A stretch of DNA of 64,000 nucleotides from Grammothele lineata (GCA_002150815.3 NDFF03000002.1:186001-250000); one strand, 5' to 3'. Counted from the stretch's first letter, positions 10,904 through 23,986 are shown. The notes: generated by a model not told the origin, from the letters alone. Numbers and translations are program-made.

Positions 10904-13900
10904 CTAACGTGCGGCTGCCACGTCATCGAGTCCGAGCCCTTGCAGCGCGCGCCGAACTCCCTCCTGTATGGCTTCGTCAATGGAAGCCTGGTTTCCTTGG
11001 TTGCGCTCCTCCTCGCGTCGCCGCCGTTCCTGTTCGCGGTCCAGTTCCAGCTCTGCGAGGCGATCCACCAGTCGCCCCAGCGTTGCGTCCGTTCCCGAGA
11101 TCGGAGAATCCCTGTCTAGCGCAGGAGACCCTCCGTGCGAACGCAATTGGTCTTCTAGAGCCGTGATGCGTGTGCTCATCCCCTGCATCTCCGCGCGTGC
11201 TGCAGAGAGCTGCGCGTATAGCCCCCTCTCTTTCAACTCGGACCGCTCACTGACGGGAGCCTGCCCGCCGGAAGAGGCGTCGTCCGTGGGCATGAAAATG
11301 GCCTCGTCGGCCGGGGGAGTGTCCAGACTAACGGTTTGTCGGTGAGGGCTGGAAACGTTCGACAGAGGGGGGCGGGGAGATGTTCCAGAGCTCGCAAACG
11401 GGGAGGTAAACGGCTCACGCAAGCCATGGATCGAAATCTCAAGGGTGTCTAGACGAGCGTGAGCAGAACGGACGTCTTCTCTGAGGGAGCGAACGGCATC
11501 CCTATCCGCATCCGCTGCGGCCAAAGCCCGTCCCCAGCTCTGAGCGGTATCCAAGAGACGCTGCGAGACTGCACGCAGATGGCCTTCGGCGATGGTCACC
11601 TCGTCTTGGTCGGCGGGACTTGTGGGCCCAATCACGATGGGAAGACTCCTGAGAATGATGGCGAACTTCTGAATTTGCTCCTGTGCCTCACGGGTGTGCT
11701 GGCCAGATGCAATCGATTCGGCGAGTCGGGTTATCTGATCGGAAACAGCGTTTGTCGGGTCGCCCAGACGCTCCAGTGAATGCATCAGCGTGACGACTGT
11801 GCTGCTGAGACTATCAATGCGATCGCTCAGCTCAAATGCTCTACTGATAGATGTCCGGGCGATGTTGAGGGCTTCCCGAGGGTCGATGATGGGAATATGG
11901 GAGATGTAGTCCCGCTGTTGGGCCTCCAACGCGTGCAAGGACTGAGTCGTCTTCCCCACAAGCGAGAGGAGGTCCCCGATGTATGTTGCAAGCTCGTCGA
12001 TGTTGTGGCGAGTGCGACTCGCGGCATCAAAGCGTGGAAACTGGGCCTCTGTTGAGAGAGGAAGAGCGGGCCGCGATGAGCGCGGAGCCCACGTATCTCC
12101 TTCCGACCATCCAACCTCACGACACAAGGCTGTGTACTGTCCGTGCAACTGACTGACGTATAGTTGAACGCGAACTGAGCCTGTGATAGCTTCGGCAAGA
12201 AGCTGAAGGTGGGCATCAGTCGAGGACTCCGTCCCCCCTGAAGAAGATGTCGTCGCATGGGGAGATTCGGACATAGCCGGTGGAGGATCGGATGCGAGGG
12301 AGGAAGCGGCTGTGGCTTCATGTCTCTCTGGCGGGGCCGATATGGAAGGCGCGGGCGCATTCACGGAGAGACTGGGAGACGTGTGTATGCCGGGGATCGA
12401 GACTGCCTGTAAATTGTCCTGTTGAGCGTCGGGTTCGATTGCGGATGCGTGGTTACCACTTACCGTGGCGACTGAGAGCGTTGGTTGCAAACCGGTTAGT
12501 GACAAGGCGTTCGCCCCCAACCCATCAGCGCCGGGCGGTTCTATTGGTTGGCCAGGTTTCGTTGCGTGGGGAATGTTCTGCCAGGAGCTGCCTGGCACAG
12601 ACAATAAGCAGCCGCAACATGATAACCTGAGGTTCGGAGACGTACCAGGAGGCGGGGGAGCGAGGAGACTATCCCAATGATTGTGTACATTAGACTGCAT
12701 CCAGAAGTGAGTACTCTCGTCCCGCAGGCGCAAGTCGATCAGGCGGAATCAAGATGACACACCTCGTTATCTGCGGGCAAAAAATCCTCGGCCCCCGTTG
12801 GGGAACGTACCACAGGCGCAGGTGGAGTACCATAAGGCGATGACGCCGCTGTAACCGACCGGGAACCCTGCAAGCGATTGCCTGATGTCTCTGAGGTCGC
12901 TGGGAATGTCAAGCGGTTCATGCTGGTAGAGCTGCTAGTCGGCGTTCGACGGGCCTCTGCCGTGCGCCCTCGATGGGGCTCTTCGGCAGGCTGGATTGTC
13001 GGCGAATCCAGATCCGAGAGGGGAGAGTCTGAGTCGTCGAGAGTCTTTTCCTCTACACTTCGGCGTGAGCATGTGCGTATAGAGATAATCGCATCTCAAT
13101 GAGCCTACCGTGTGTCACCGCATCATCGACAGATTCGTCGTTCTGAGCAAATGAAGAATAGTGAGCGTAGCAAAAGGTTATCAAGGGCAGGTACGTACGG
13201 CTACTTCCGGAAGCAGTGGACGATCGTCCAACTCGACGGGCGGGCGTGGCGGTAAGCGAGGAAAGGCCTCACAGGTATCGGGATCCAACAGGATCCTCTG
13301 TTGCGCCGGCGGGTTCTCCTGCATCAGTTTGTCGAAGAGCTCCCGGAACCATGAGGGCACGTGGCAGGCGTCCAAAGAATCCCACTTCGTCGACACCAGG
13401 ACCAGGTTGGGATAAATGTCCGGGTTGGCGACTTGTCGGAATGCTCGCCAAGATCGGTAACTGCTCAGGAGGGGTTTCCGAGTCTTTCCCGAAATACCAC
13501 CATGCGAGCAGCCCGCATGTTTCTCAGCACAGCGCTGGCACGTAGACCGGTAGTGCGGCCATACGATGCAGTCAACGCCGGCGTTCTGGCAAGTCTCACA
13601 GCGATGCTCCTGCGGTGTCCGGATCAGTATGTGCGCTATGCATCACGCGTGAGTAAACGCACCTCTGGCAGCACGAGCGGCTGCCATTGCTCGGCTGACT
13701 CCGCTGGAAATCCTTCCTCCGGCGGTATAGGCTCTCCTGCGCGCAGTTTCCTGGGTGGCGGACTCCTCGAACCGCCGCGTTTCGTGACGGGAGTGGGAGA
13801 TGGGGGGGCCTTGCGCTTGCGACTGCCAGACGGGCCCGCGATGGGAGACGTGGCGCTGCCTGAGGCGTCCTCCTTCGAAGTGCGTACGGCTGCTCGAGAG

Positions 13901-14772
13901 CGCGAACGCGTCCGGCGCGGGATCGGGGGTGTAGCTATGCGCACGGCCTTCGCCTTCCCTTTGTTGGAAGACTGGGCATGTGCCGGAGGCGTGTGCGGTC
14001 CCGCAACGAGAGTGTCGCGCCGTTTTTCCGCGGTGCGCTGCGCAGCGCTGGACGTGGCTTGACGTTTGGAGGCAGCGGTGGTGAGGGTCATCGGCACGCG
14101 GCCCCTTCTAGTCGTTCCTTTGGTCGGCCGGTGAGATCGCCTACGAGAGGCCTCGTCAGCCTCTGGAGGATTACCGGTGTCGCACTTGGCTTTCTTAGAG
14201 TTTCCTGCCGCGGCGGCTGCGGGTGCAGGAGGTTCGGGTGGGGAGACCTCCGGCGAGGAACGTCCAGGCTGTATAGAGGATTTTGGGGGCGGCTTATCCA
14301 ATGCTGCATATGAAGAAACGTTAGCGAATGAAAGATTGTGGTCAGCAAACGTCAACATACCGCCGGACAACCACCACTGATTGGGCACCTGATGGAGAGG
14401 CAGAATGTGGACCAGTCCGCCGTTGTTGCCCGTAAGCGTCAGTCTCTGGTTGTCGTATCGCGGGTGGGGATTTCCATTCGCGGAGACCGGTTGAATGTGT
14501 TCGATGATCATGAACATCTTGGGCGGAACCCACAGTGTGTTGTATTCATATATAGCCCCAAGGGCTACCTCGGGAAGCGTCTCGAGGTAATCCATATACG
14601 GCGCAGCATATTTTGCAAACTTGTTGATGTCACGTACGAAGTTCGTCTTGAACAAGTCCACCATGTGCGGGGGCGCGTCTGCCGGGGGACGTTTGGCGAA
14701 CGCATAATGCAGCTTTGACGCGTACTCGTTCATCATCCGGAGATGATCAGGACGGATCGAGTGTTGGGCCAT
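10904..14772 (-). CDS. Large Zn2Cys6-pattern, coiled-coil element protein
   Basis: Starts at ATG 14772 (MAQHSIRPDHLRMMNEYASK). Residues 1-170 form an ordered unknown domain, followed by a basic Ser/Pro/Arg-rich linker with likely nuclear-localisation stretches (RRRSHRPTK, RRTRSRSR). The first intron is 13610-13662. The next exon gives Cys at about 374, 377, 384, 394, 397 and 404, exactly C-x2-C-x6-C-x9-C-x2-C-x6-C, the pattern of fungal Zn(II)2Cys6 DNA-binding clusters. Reading continues through acidic exons near 13000 (DDSDSPLSDLDSP) into a 10904-12733 frame. That frame is Pro/Ser-rich at first, then has long helical segments (about 12200-11450) and an Arg/Glu-rich coiled coil at the end (ELELDREQERRRREEE). 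I read this as one protein of well over 1000 residues; two adjacent genes are possible. DNA binding is inferred. Confidence 0.65.
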
Positions 14773-15212
14773 TGCCAGAGACTGTTGGAAGTATAGAGCG
14801 GGGGAGATCGGCTGTAGTAGCGGGAGAGTATAGATGACGGCGCGGAGAGGGACAGCACATCCGTAAGAACCTTGAGTTTACCGCGCGGAGACGTCACATG
14901 ACCTGGGCCGGAGTGCCACATGTTCTGCGCACGCGGCGAAGGCGTGGCTGTGCCTCCACTGCAACTCTATTCCCTTCTTGCGTTCATTCATTGTGAACTA
15001 GCAATGTGAGTTCTAGTCTCCCGCGATCCTGTGGATAGATTTCTGATCATCTTCGTCCAGCTATAGTCTTGGTCTCTGGAAGCTGTCGTGCTCTGACATC
15101 CATCACGGTATGTGCCCGGACATGAATACGGTGGCCTCCGCTAACATGTGTGTATTGCGCGCGATAGTTATTGGTCTCATGCGTTCAACCGTCCGTCACG
15201 AGCCAGACGGAC
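14773..15212. promoter_or_regulatory. Divergent spacer between two element genes
   Basis: About 440 bp between the divergent starts at 14772 (minus) and 15213 (plus). It should contain both promoters. No clear TATA box is visible. There is no gene. Confidence 0.4.
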
Positions 15213-17902
15213 ATGTGTCGGGTAATCCGACGGCGATTCATGTGCGTATGCTCTCGAAGTACGCCATCCGTCACGCGCTTACCTCTGCTATTTCCAGGGT
15301 CAGGCCACTACGACAGGAGAGGATCATACACGGTCCTCTTCTTTGCCTCCTGGCAGTCCTTTTGATTGCCGCGGGCAGCGCGCAAGCCCTTCTCCACTGC
15401 CACATCTCAGTCCTCATGGCCTCTCCGTTGTAGGACTCACCCCTCATCCTGGGGACGACACTCCCGCACACTCGTCTCCTCCAACTCCACGCGGTCCTCT
15501 CGGCGTCATCTCGCTGGAGACCATTTGGCCACCATCTCCGGTACCTGAAGGCATACGAGTCGCGCGTGGCTCTGTGGACGATAGCTGCGCGCACTCGTCT
15601 CCTTCAACACCTCGTGGTCCCCTTGGACTTGGCAGTCATGAGGCAAGCGTCTTTTCTGCATCGTCTCCAACGTCTCCTCGCGGTCTACTGGGATTGGGCC
15701 CATGGAATGCACCCTCTTCGACCACTGCATCGTCTTGTGGGCCATCGGGACACCTCACAGGAGACGAGTACGTGGGCTCATCGCCCTCACCCCTTTGCGG
15801 TCGTCTGGGACGTGGCGGGGGGCTGCCACCCTCCTCGTCTCCTTTTCCATCTCCCCCACCCCCTTGCGGCCGGCTCGGAGTCATTGCGCAAGGCAGTCGC
15901 GCGCGCTCGTCGCCTCCGCCTCCGCACGGTCCTCTCGGACTGGACCTGCAGGACTCCTCCTCCTCGCCCCCGCCCCCTCATGGCCCACTCGGATTCATCG
16001 CAGGAACACGTCGCGCGCGCTCGTCACCTCCGCCTCTACGCGGTCCTCTCGGACTGGACATGCAGGACTCCTCCTCCTCGCCCCCACCCCCTCGCGGCCC
16101 GCTCGGACTCATTGCGGGAGACCAGCGCGCGCGCGCATCCCCTCCGCCTCCACGCGGTCCTCTCGGAGTAGACGTGCAGGATTCCCCCTCCTCGCCGCCA
16201 CCCCCTCGCGGCCCGCTCGGAGTTATCGCGGGAGACCAGCGCGCACGCCCGTCTCCTCCGCCCCCGGAAGGTCCTCCCGGACTCACGGGGGAGCGCGCAC
16301 GCTTCCCGTCTCCCCCATCGCCTCATGGTCCCCTTGGACCCATGGCGGGAGACAGCACTGCGCGATGGTCCCCTCCATCTCCTCGAGGACCTCTTGGACT
16401 GACGGGCGCGCACGCTCATTCTTTGTTTTCCCCTTGGCCTCGCGGTCGGCTTAGACATATGGATACTTCGTCTGGCCAAGGTCTTTCTGGATGCGGCGGG
16501 CCGCGCCCACCCTCCTCGTCACCATCGTCACATCACGGTCCGCTCGGACACTTTGCGGAGGAAGATCATGCTGATGCGCGATCTTCTCCTCCGTCTCCTC
16601 AAGGTCCTCTCGGGCTGACGGGCTCTCGCGCCCCCTCACGGTCTCTGCCATCGGCTCGCAGTCCGCTCAGAGACATGGTGGATGATCATCGTTCGCGATC
16701 ATCTCCTCCATCTCCTCGAGGCCCTTTAGGCCTGAGGAGATCGCGCTCTGTCTCATTGTCTCCGCCATCTCCACGCGGTCCACTCGGAACCATGGCAGGG
16801 GACCGCTCTTTGCCATCGTCTCCTTCATCTCCTCTAGGTCGTCTCGGGCTGACGGGCTCCTCTCACGTATCTTCTCCAATGGCCACGGTGCGGCGCCACT
16901 CCACCAACTATGAACGGGGACGACCAAACTCATCGGCAAAGGATGAAGGCGTCTGGGAGGAGACTACAAATTCTATGGAAGAGTCGTTGGGCACATTAGC
17001 GGTAGCCTACGCCATGTTCCAGGTCAGTCCCGATAATATTATTCTTTTCGACTTGGTAACCAAAAATCAAATAGACGCCACCTAGGGATTCAACGCGGAC
17101 TGGGGGGATATGCCGCAGCGGCGCTCCAAGCCCGTCAACCTACTGTGGTGAGGGAACATGTCACTGTCATGCGAGTACTTACAATCTGTACATAGATCCC
17201 AACGTACAGACGCCGCCCGGTGCCCTTACTCCTATGCGATCACTGGAGGTTACGGCGACCATGGTTCGCCAGCATGTGAATGGACTCACACTGGCATCGC
17301 GGGAAATTGCGCTTGCGGGGGAGTGGTCCAGTCACTTCCCTGAGAGCTCTCTGCTTAGCCGACCTCCAGATTGGATCAGCCACCTCAACACCTTTGTGCA
17401 GCTGGCGTACACACGCCGCCGTGTGTGGGACTGGCATGCAGCGAGGCCCCGCTATTACGACCGCACGTTAGACCCGGTGTGTGTCGATCTCGGTCCACGT
17501 TATCTGAATGACTACTTTGATTGGTTTTTGCGAGCGGACTATTTCGAGGAGAACCTTGAATATGCGATCGATCAGAAGCTGGAAAAGGAGAGAGAAACTC
17601 GACACGATGCTTATTGGTGCGGGGATGCGGTCTGGATTGGCGAAGCTATCGTCAGTTGTCTCGCCGGTTTCATGCGGCCGGAAGTAGTGGATGTGCCGTC
17701 CTTGGATTATTGGGAGACGTACGAATGGGTGGGCGATCTGGAGGCCGATGTTGTCGGGGAGACTTTGGATCAGGACTCGTCCATATGGTGGGACGCGGAC
17801 GGTTGGAAGGAACTACACGAAATGTTGGAAATGGGGATCATCAAAGGGGGCTCGGGCTCGGAGCAGGGGTCATCGGACATTCCCATGGATGTGGACTCGT
17901 AA
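15213..17902 (+). CDS. SPPxPRGPLG-repeat protein with acidic C-terminal domain
   Basis: A small first exon at 15213-15245 (MCRVIRRRFMC) is joined in phase by a 52-bp intron to an exon at 15298. The frame is then open to about 17020 and holds some 22 imperfect repeats built on SPPxPRGPLG, separated by 8-15 variable residues, often GDxxAR or LDMQDSS. Expected structure is extended and disordered, rich in Pro, Ser, Gly and Arg. After introns near 17020-17095 and 17150-17200 follows an ordered domain of about 220 residues with many Trp, Tyr and acidic residues (SLLSRPPDWISHLNTFVQLA, DYFDWFLRADYFEENLEYAI). It ends in an acidic tail (DIPMDVDS). I recognise no family. One splice junction near 17150-17200 is unresolved. 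A structural or phase-separating role would be speculation. Confidence 0.65.
15430..16870 (+). repeat. In-frame tandem repeat region (SPPxPRGPLG units)
   Basis: About 22 degenerate copies of a unit of roughly 55-75 bp, each encoding Ser-Pro-Pro-x-Pro-Arg-Gly-Pro-Leu-Gly. Copies between 15900 and 16260 are the most alike (for example SSSPPPPRGPLGLIAGDQRA), suggesting recent local expansion in the centre of the array. Confidence 0.85.
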
Positions 17903-18708
17903 CCGACTTCATGTACACATACCGGCCGTGACGCAATATCCTAATGAGATTTGCACTGCTGAATGCTACCGAATTGCCCTGACCTCCTCCACTCATCAAC
18001 GGTGGAGAAAGAAGGATTCTAGATCACCAGATGTCTATCAGAGCCACGAATATTTGCTGAGAGAGTTCGCGAACATGGTGTAATTGAGTTAACAGCATCA
18101 GCTGTAAGTACATAACCAACTCATCAGGAACTGGGAGAGCGCATGAATGAAGCAGTGCGATGAGAGTCCACATGCGGAATCCAGCTCGAAAGTCTCCATC
18201 CATCCCTACGCTCAACGAGGAAAACATCTCCCAGAAACAAAAACCAACATCTGCATGCCCCGGAGACGTATTCACGGCAGGCGAAGATGTAGACACATTA
18301 CCAAAAGCAAATAAACGTGTGGCTATGTCCCCGTCCTGCGGAGACGGCGTGTGCGGGAGAAGATGGGGAAAACTGAAGTAGGTGTGGTAAATAATGAATA
18401 GAAGAAGAGAGTCCATCAAGATGATAGAACAAATTCTGGCCCGGACTAGGCCATGTCGAGCTCTGCCAGCGAAACAATCTTGGAAGGTCTCCCTATGTGC
18501 CTACTTTCAAAGAGGAAAACGACTCCGAGGGTGCAAAACCAGCGTCCACGAGCCCGGAGACCTGTCTCCGAAAGGTGAAATGAGGAAAATATCCCCCGTG
18601 TTAGGAAAAGGTCTCCGGAAGAAGGGAAAAGAACGGATGAGGTACGTGATGTAAATAATAATCGACAACTGCGGTCCTTCAAAATGACGGGACGTATTCC
18701 GCCCTAGC
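17903..18708. repeat. Convergent spacer containing an imperfect direct repeat
   Basis: There is no gene between the stops of the flanking convergent genes. Two segments (about 18150-18400 and 18425-18660) resemble each other. Both contain GAGGAAAAC, then an A-rich stretch, CCCGGAGAC, a GAAGAAG/GGGAAAA block, and end in GTAAATAAT. They look like a diverged duplication of a 3' flank. Confidence 0.45.
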
Positions 18709-21700
18709 CTAGCCCTGGTTGAACTCGGTGTCCGGAACGAGCGCCATAGCGAGCCATGCTGCAAACATTTCTTCGAAGGCTCCCGGACACCATCGCAAGA
18801 CGCGACGCATGTCTCGATTCATCATGACGGTAGCCTCTCCGTGACAAGTTCCGACGCCGAGCTGTTCGAAGGAGAGTCCGATCGTGAATAAAGGTGCCAT
18901 GCGGACTGCTGCAGACTCACTGGAAGGAGAGTGGGCTCCTCGACTTCCTCCGGCGGCGTCTCCAGGTATTCCTCCTCTTGCTTCTGCGTATAAGCGAAAG
19001 GCCCATCGACAACGGATTGAGGGGTGTGGTAGAAAAAGAACTGGACGGCGGGGGAGCATGAGGTTAGACGGCCTCAATAAGATATGAGCACGCACCATAA
19101 TCTGCCAATTGGGATTAGAGGGCCCGAGGTCGTTGTTCCACATTCCCTGCACCATGAGGCGAGCACGAAGATTCACGTCGTTTTGATGTGCGAGCCACTC
19201 TTCCTCGCCCACCTGGATCTGCAGCCCCTGCGGGTAGCCAGGCTGCCTCAAGAAATGCGCCACAGCATCCTGGAAGCGCTGCTCGTACTCGCGCGCGATG
19301 TCCTCATACAGTGCATCCTCTACGGCTGACTTATACGCTAGACGTGGGATGACAAAGTCCGCGGTGAGCTCGGGCGGCTGGTACATGAACGCAACGACCT
19401 CGGGGAGCTTGCGATCCTGCGAAGGAGCGTTTGATGAGATATTGTAGACAACATAAGCGGGGAAATTACCTTTGAAGGGCCCCGCCGCAGCGCCAGGTTG
19501 GCACCACTAAGGAACGCCATAACGTCTGGGTGTGACATGGGATCGTGCGTGCCGAAAATGACGGAGGACAGAATGGTCCTTTCAAGCGACTTCAGCTCGT
19601 GCGGCAACGGCGGGGAGGAAACCACGCGGGTCCCCGGCTACGCGACGAAATGAAGTAAGCAGGTCAGCAACCGTGGCAGCCACATATAACGCACCTGAAT
19701 ATCCGCGGCGAGGAACAACGAACCCAGTTTGCTTTGAACAGCGACGCTGTTCAGATCGGCATCTGGCTTCCGATTAAACCATGGACGTAAAGCCTTGTAC
19801 TTCTCCCGATCGCACGCCTTGATGAACTGGACGTTGAGAGCGGTATCGAGGTCGAGACAAATGCATAAAATGAACCAAAACGGGGACAAGGGAAAGGGTG
19901 GTTGCTCAAGATAATACCAGTGAATGACGCAGAGGAGGCCTAAGACCTTGAGGTCGGACTTTCGCTCGTCAGAGCTCGCTGGCCCGAGTTTGAGCGTGGC
20001 GTAGGAGTCGTGCGAGGAGAAGGACAGTATGCCCTGTTTGTCAACGCCTTGCAGCACGCAACAACGTAACACACTCCTCCCGGGCCCATCACCAATCCCG
20101 CTACCGCTGTCGAAATCTTAGTTATTCCCCCGGAGACCAAGGAGAGCGGAAATGAAAGTAGAACGTACACGGAGATGCCGAGTCCCTCGATGAGTTGCTC
20201 CATCGTCACCACAGGACATTGAACAGCCGCGGGGAGCGCTCGAGACTTGACATAATTGCTGATCTTGGGTCGGCGACCCCTGGGCGGTATGGTCGATGGA
20301 TGATCGACGAGCCACCGAAGGACGTCCATGAATGCTTCGACGGCGACGTCTTCGTTGGGTGCCTTCAGCTTGCGCTCCGGTTCAGTGGGTGCGGGTCCCC
20401 GACATGCCTCCAGAATTCTCAAAACGTCGACGTATTTGGCCATAATAGTCGGGGGAGGGCTGGGAGGAGGAGATGGGGATAGACGTGGGCGAACAACGGC
20501 TCTGCCAGAAGACGTCCCCCTCTGGTCACCAGAAATCTGGATTAGCACTCTGCTGCAAAAGAACCAGGGCGCATAAATTACCTCCAATGTCCCCGAGCGA
20601 GCTCTCACGTCTCCGGTGCGAGTTTGAACGGCGGCTACCTCGTCCACATTGCGTGCATCCGCTGTACTCGAGTCTCGGACTTCTGGGAAAGGCGGCAGAA
20701 GAATGAGTATATTTCGACAGCAAGGACGAACGACACCACGGAGACCTCCGCAGGCGGGATTATGAAAGGAACCCACCGTTCGATGCTACCCGCGGGTCCT
20801 CAGGGGATGACGAGAACGAGAATTGACTTGTGAACAATGGCTGAGCAGTAAGGTGGCTGGATGAAACCTCCCCCGGTGCCATAGGTGCAGCTGCCCCTAT
20901 GCTACCGGTGTGTGGAGCTGTGGGAAGGAGAGCAGGAGATGAAGATGGAGGGGGAACGGAGACCTGAATGGATGACCTTGTCGCAGCGGCCGGCAGCGGT
21001 ATCGATTCTTGATGGGTTTGCGACGGCCAAGGAGCTGCAGCCTCTGAAGCATCGCCTCCAGGTCCGCGAACGGTGGCGCCAGCGGTTAGCTGAGAGGATA
21101 CGACCTGTGCTTGTGTCTCGCCGCCGGGGACAGATGTAAGCAGCCGGCTTGAGCTAGCAGGCACGGTGATTGAGGGAGAGGAAGATACAGGAGGCGCAGT
21201 GGATAGAAGGGAGCTGAGAGGCTGCCGGGGCATTGGGGCCGCCACCGGTACGAGCTCTGGGCGTGAGCGGACGTTCGGGGACATCCCGTGCGATGAGGAT
21301 GAGGCTTGAGCGACGTTCGGAGACATGACGTGGGACGAGGGCCCTTCCTGAACGTCCCCGCCATGCGGAGACATGACACTGGCCAAATCAAGAGGGAACG
21401 GCGTCGATGGGCAGTCGTCGTTGCAAGCAGCAGCAATTCCTTGGAGAAACGAGTTCTTCGTAAGGGTGCTGAGGAAACGACCACCAAAGCAAGAATGTTC
21501 CGATCGGCCAGATGCTTCAGAGACTCGCAAATCGGCATGCCGCGGTGCTGCGGAGAGACGGGGGTCAACAGTGATAATGAGCACACACGGAAGGATCACA
21601 CTCACCGAGAAGAACGCACGCTGCCTTGACGTCGTCTCCCGCAATGGGGAAGCCCTTGCTATACATTCCTGCCATCTTGGCGTATGTGAAGGAGGCGTTG

Positions 21701-23388
21701 TTTATGATGTATCGATCGTCATACTTGTACAGAACGACACGGGTGGTAGGTTTGGCTGGAGGAAGGATAAACCCCAGCGGGGAGTCGTGCGGTGCATTAG
21801 GGCTGTAGCTGGATGAGTCAAAGGTGCGGCCGTCTGACCCCTGGAGGTAATAGCCCTGGGAGCTGAGATGGTCTGCAACCGTCTGAACAAATTCAACACC
21901 GATGGGCTCGTCGGGGCCGACGTCGATAGGTATAGTGAACACGAGCCCTAGACCCTTCGCTCTCTCCAACATCTCTCCGAGGGACGCCTGGTCAAGCTTC
22001 ATGTGCTTGGTGGGCCACGACTTGGGCTCGTTGGGTTCCACCATGTCCGGTGTCTAACCGAGGGACATAAACGCATGAGAGAAATGCTCCGATCATGTAG
22101 AAGTGTACGCATACCTGGAATGGGAGAACCGCAACGAGAACCTTTTGTTCCGATGGAACCGTCCCTGCAGCGCGGCGCGATGTAGTCCGAAATCGCTGCG
22201 CGTTGGCTGGGGGTCGGGAGATGGGGTAGGATGGGGTAGTGCTTCGCATCCGGCTAGCGCTGCCCATACGCCGGGCATTCGTAGAGCCACCTTCCGGCTC
22301 CCGGAGACCTCGAAGAGCCGTGATCGGACTATCTGCTGCACGGCGATGGGCCGACGACCATTGGAACGGAGATATCTGAGTAGATGAGAGACCTTGCCCA
22401 CTGCTCGGGGAGTGGAACGTCCCGGGGACCCCCTGCGGCCCCGCACCCGCTGAGGGCAAAGCGGCTGGTGCAGCAGAGATCTGCGGGAGAAATGGTGGCT
22501 GCGAAGCGGAAGTGGGAGTCTGGGACGGCGGCGCCGGGGAGAGTCCTGGTGCGGAGGATGGCGATGGGTTGGGTATAACAGGGTGGGGGGATGTTCCCTG
22601 AGAGTTCCAGCGTCCAACACCGGCAGGAGACATATTTGAGGCAAAGGGCGGAGGGAACGGCGAATGAGAAGGAAACTGTGCATGCTGGGAAGGGTATGAA
22701 GGCACTACAAGGGGTAGGTGTTGGGGTACAGCGGCGTGATATGTAGGAGGAACGGAGTGGTATGGCGGGGGAGGGAAACCGGGAAAGGAAGAGGGAGATG
22801 CGAAGGTGAAACTTTGGACATGTAAGAAGAATGAATCAACGAAGGCATGTATGGGCAACGTACTTCGTAAAACCGGGTGGCAATACCGAAGCTTGAGGAT
22901 TCAGAGAAGGAGCTTGCTGAGGTGGAAACGAACGAGACATGTCTTGGGGGAACGCATAGAAAGGATTGTGGGCAGCGAGAGGCGCACTGCAGGAGCATAA
23001 AGAGTCCATGGAAAGGGATGGGGTATTGTCCTGGTGATTGCGTTAGCCAGTACTGCAACACGGAGACGTGTCCTCTTACCCTAGAGCGAAAGCCAGCGCA
23101 TTCGGTGGCAAAGCAACCTCCCCGCAAGAGCTCCGGAGACGTTCCTGCAGGTGGGGGAGCCATAGGCACATGCGAGTGCAGCAAGTGGTGACAATGTTTG
23201 CAGGACTGGACTCATCGAAGAGCATGAGGGGAAGTGATAGTCTATAAGGGGAATGAAGACCTCACGTTGTCATTCGCGTCTCCGCCGGAGACGTATTGCA
23301 TGCAGACGCCGTTACATTGCGAATGAATGCATTGGCCACCCAGGGGAGAGGAAGGCTGGGGATGCGGTCCCTGAGCGTTGGTTTGCAT
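18709..23388 (-). CDS. Cysteine-cluster, Pro/Ser-rich element protein of unknown function
   Basis: Probably starts at ATG 23388. The first exon (to 23266) has Cys 20, 25 and 29. The second exon (near 23208) supplies CKHCHH and later LLRGGCFATEC, together a zinc-binding-looking cluster at residues 20-80. A long Pro/Ser-rich region follows (22850-22250), then an ordered segment at 22044-21620 (SLGEMLERAKGLGLVFTIPI, RVVLYKYDDRYIINNASFTY). More Pro/Ser-rich sequence with repeated MSPN motifs lies at 21340-20780. Helical exons at 20450-18709 include VAVEAFMDVLRWLVDHPS, VLGLLCVIHWYYLEQPPF, VEDALYEDIAREYEQRFQDA and VLRWCPGAFEEMFAAWLAMA. Mushroom genomes hold multigene families with this cysteine-cluster plus Pro-rich layout, function unknown. 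Introns are many, and a split into two genes near 20750 cannot be excluded. Confidence 0.5.
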
Positions 23389-23986
23389 AGTGGGTAGCAA
23401 GGCCGAAGGATGCAATCGGGGATAGGATATTCGACAGGAAGGGGTGACAGGAAGGAACGAATAAGTGGGGAGAGGGGCGGCTTGCTGGGGGACGTCCCAC
23501 CTATAAATCATAGTCGTTTAGGATCACCCACATGTGTGCCCCATGTGCGGGTGATTAGGCAAGGAGCTTATCCTGGCCCTGGGGCAGGTGCACAACGGCT
23601 CACATTCTCTCCGGCCATCAATAGCGAACACTTAAGATCTTTTGGGCGACTCTCTTTCTCAGTACATGTATCTACATTCCCCTGCCCGTGAACATGGCGC
23701 GCGGACGGAGGCGTGGCCGTAGGTGGCTCCCTCGGGGACCTCAGCCGCCTGTGAGCAAACAAGGAAATGCGTCGGACTTCATCGGGCACTTTCGCACCTG
23801 ATCGGACCCTCCGAAATGAGTAATCTCAGCACGAGGGGCTGCGAATCTATGGAACTGGAATCGGGGCAAAGAACATTCTATTATTGCAAAGGCTAAACAG
23901 CAGCTACAGGCACACGGGGGAGCTATCACGAGGGGCGGACATGATGGAAGTTTAGCCTAGCTACTAGCGTGGTGGTGAAGTGTCTG
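23389..23986. other. Right subterminal region of the element
   Basis: About 600 bp between the last gene and the right repeat array. It contains the probable promoter of the cysteine-cluster gene. No coding potential was recognised. Confidence 0.4.
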
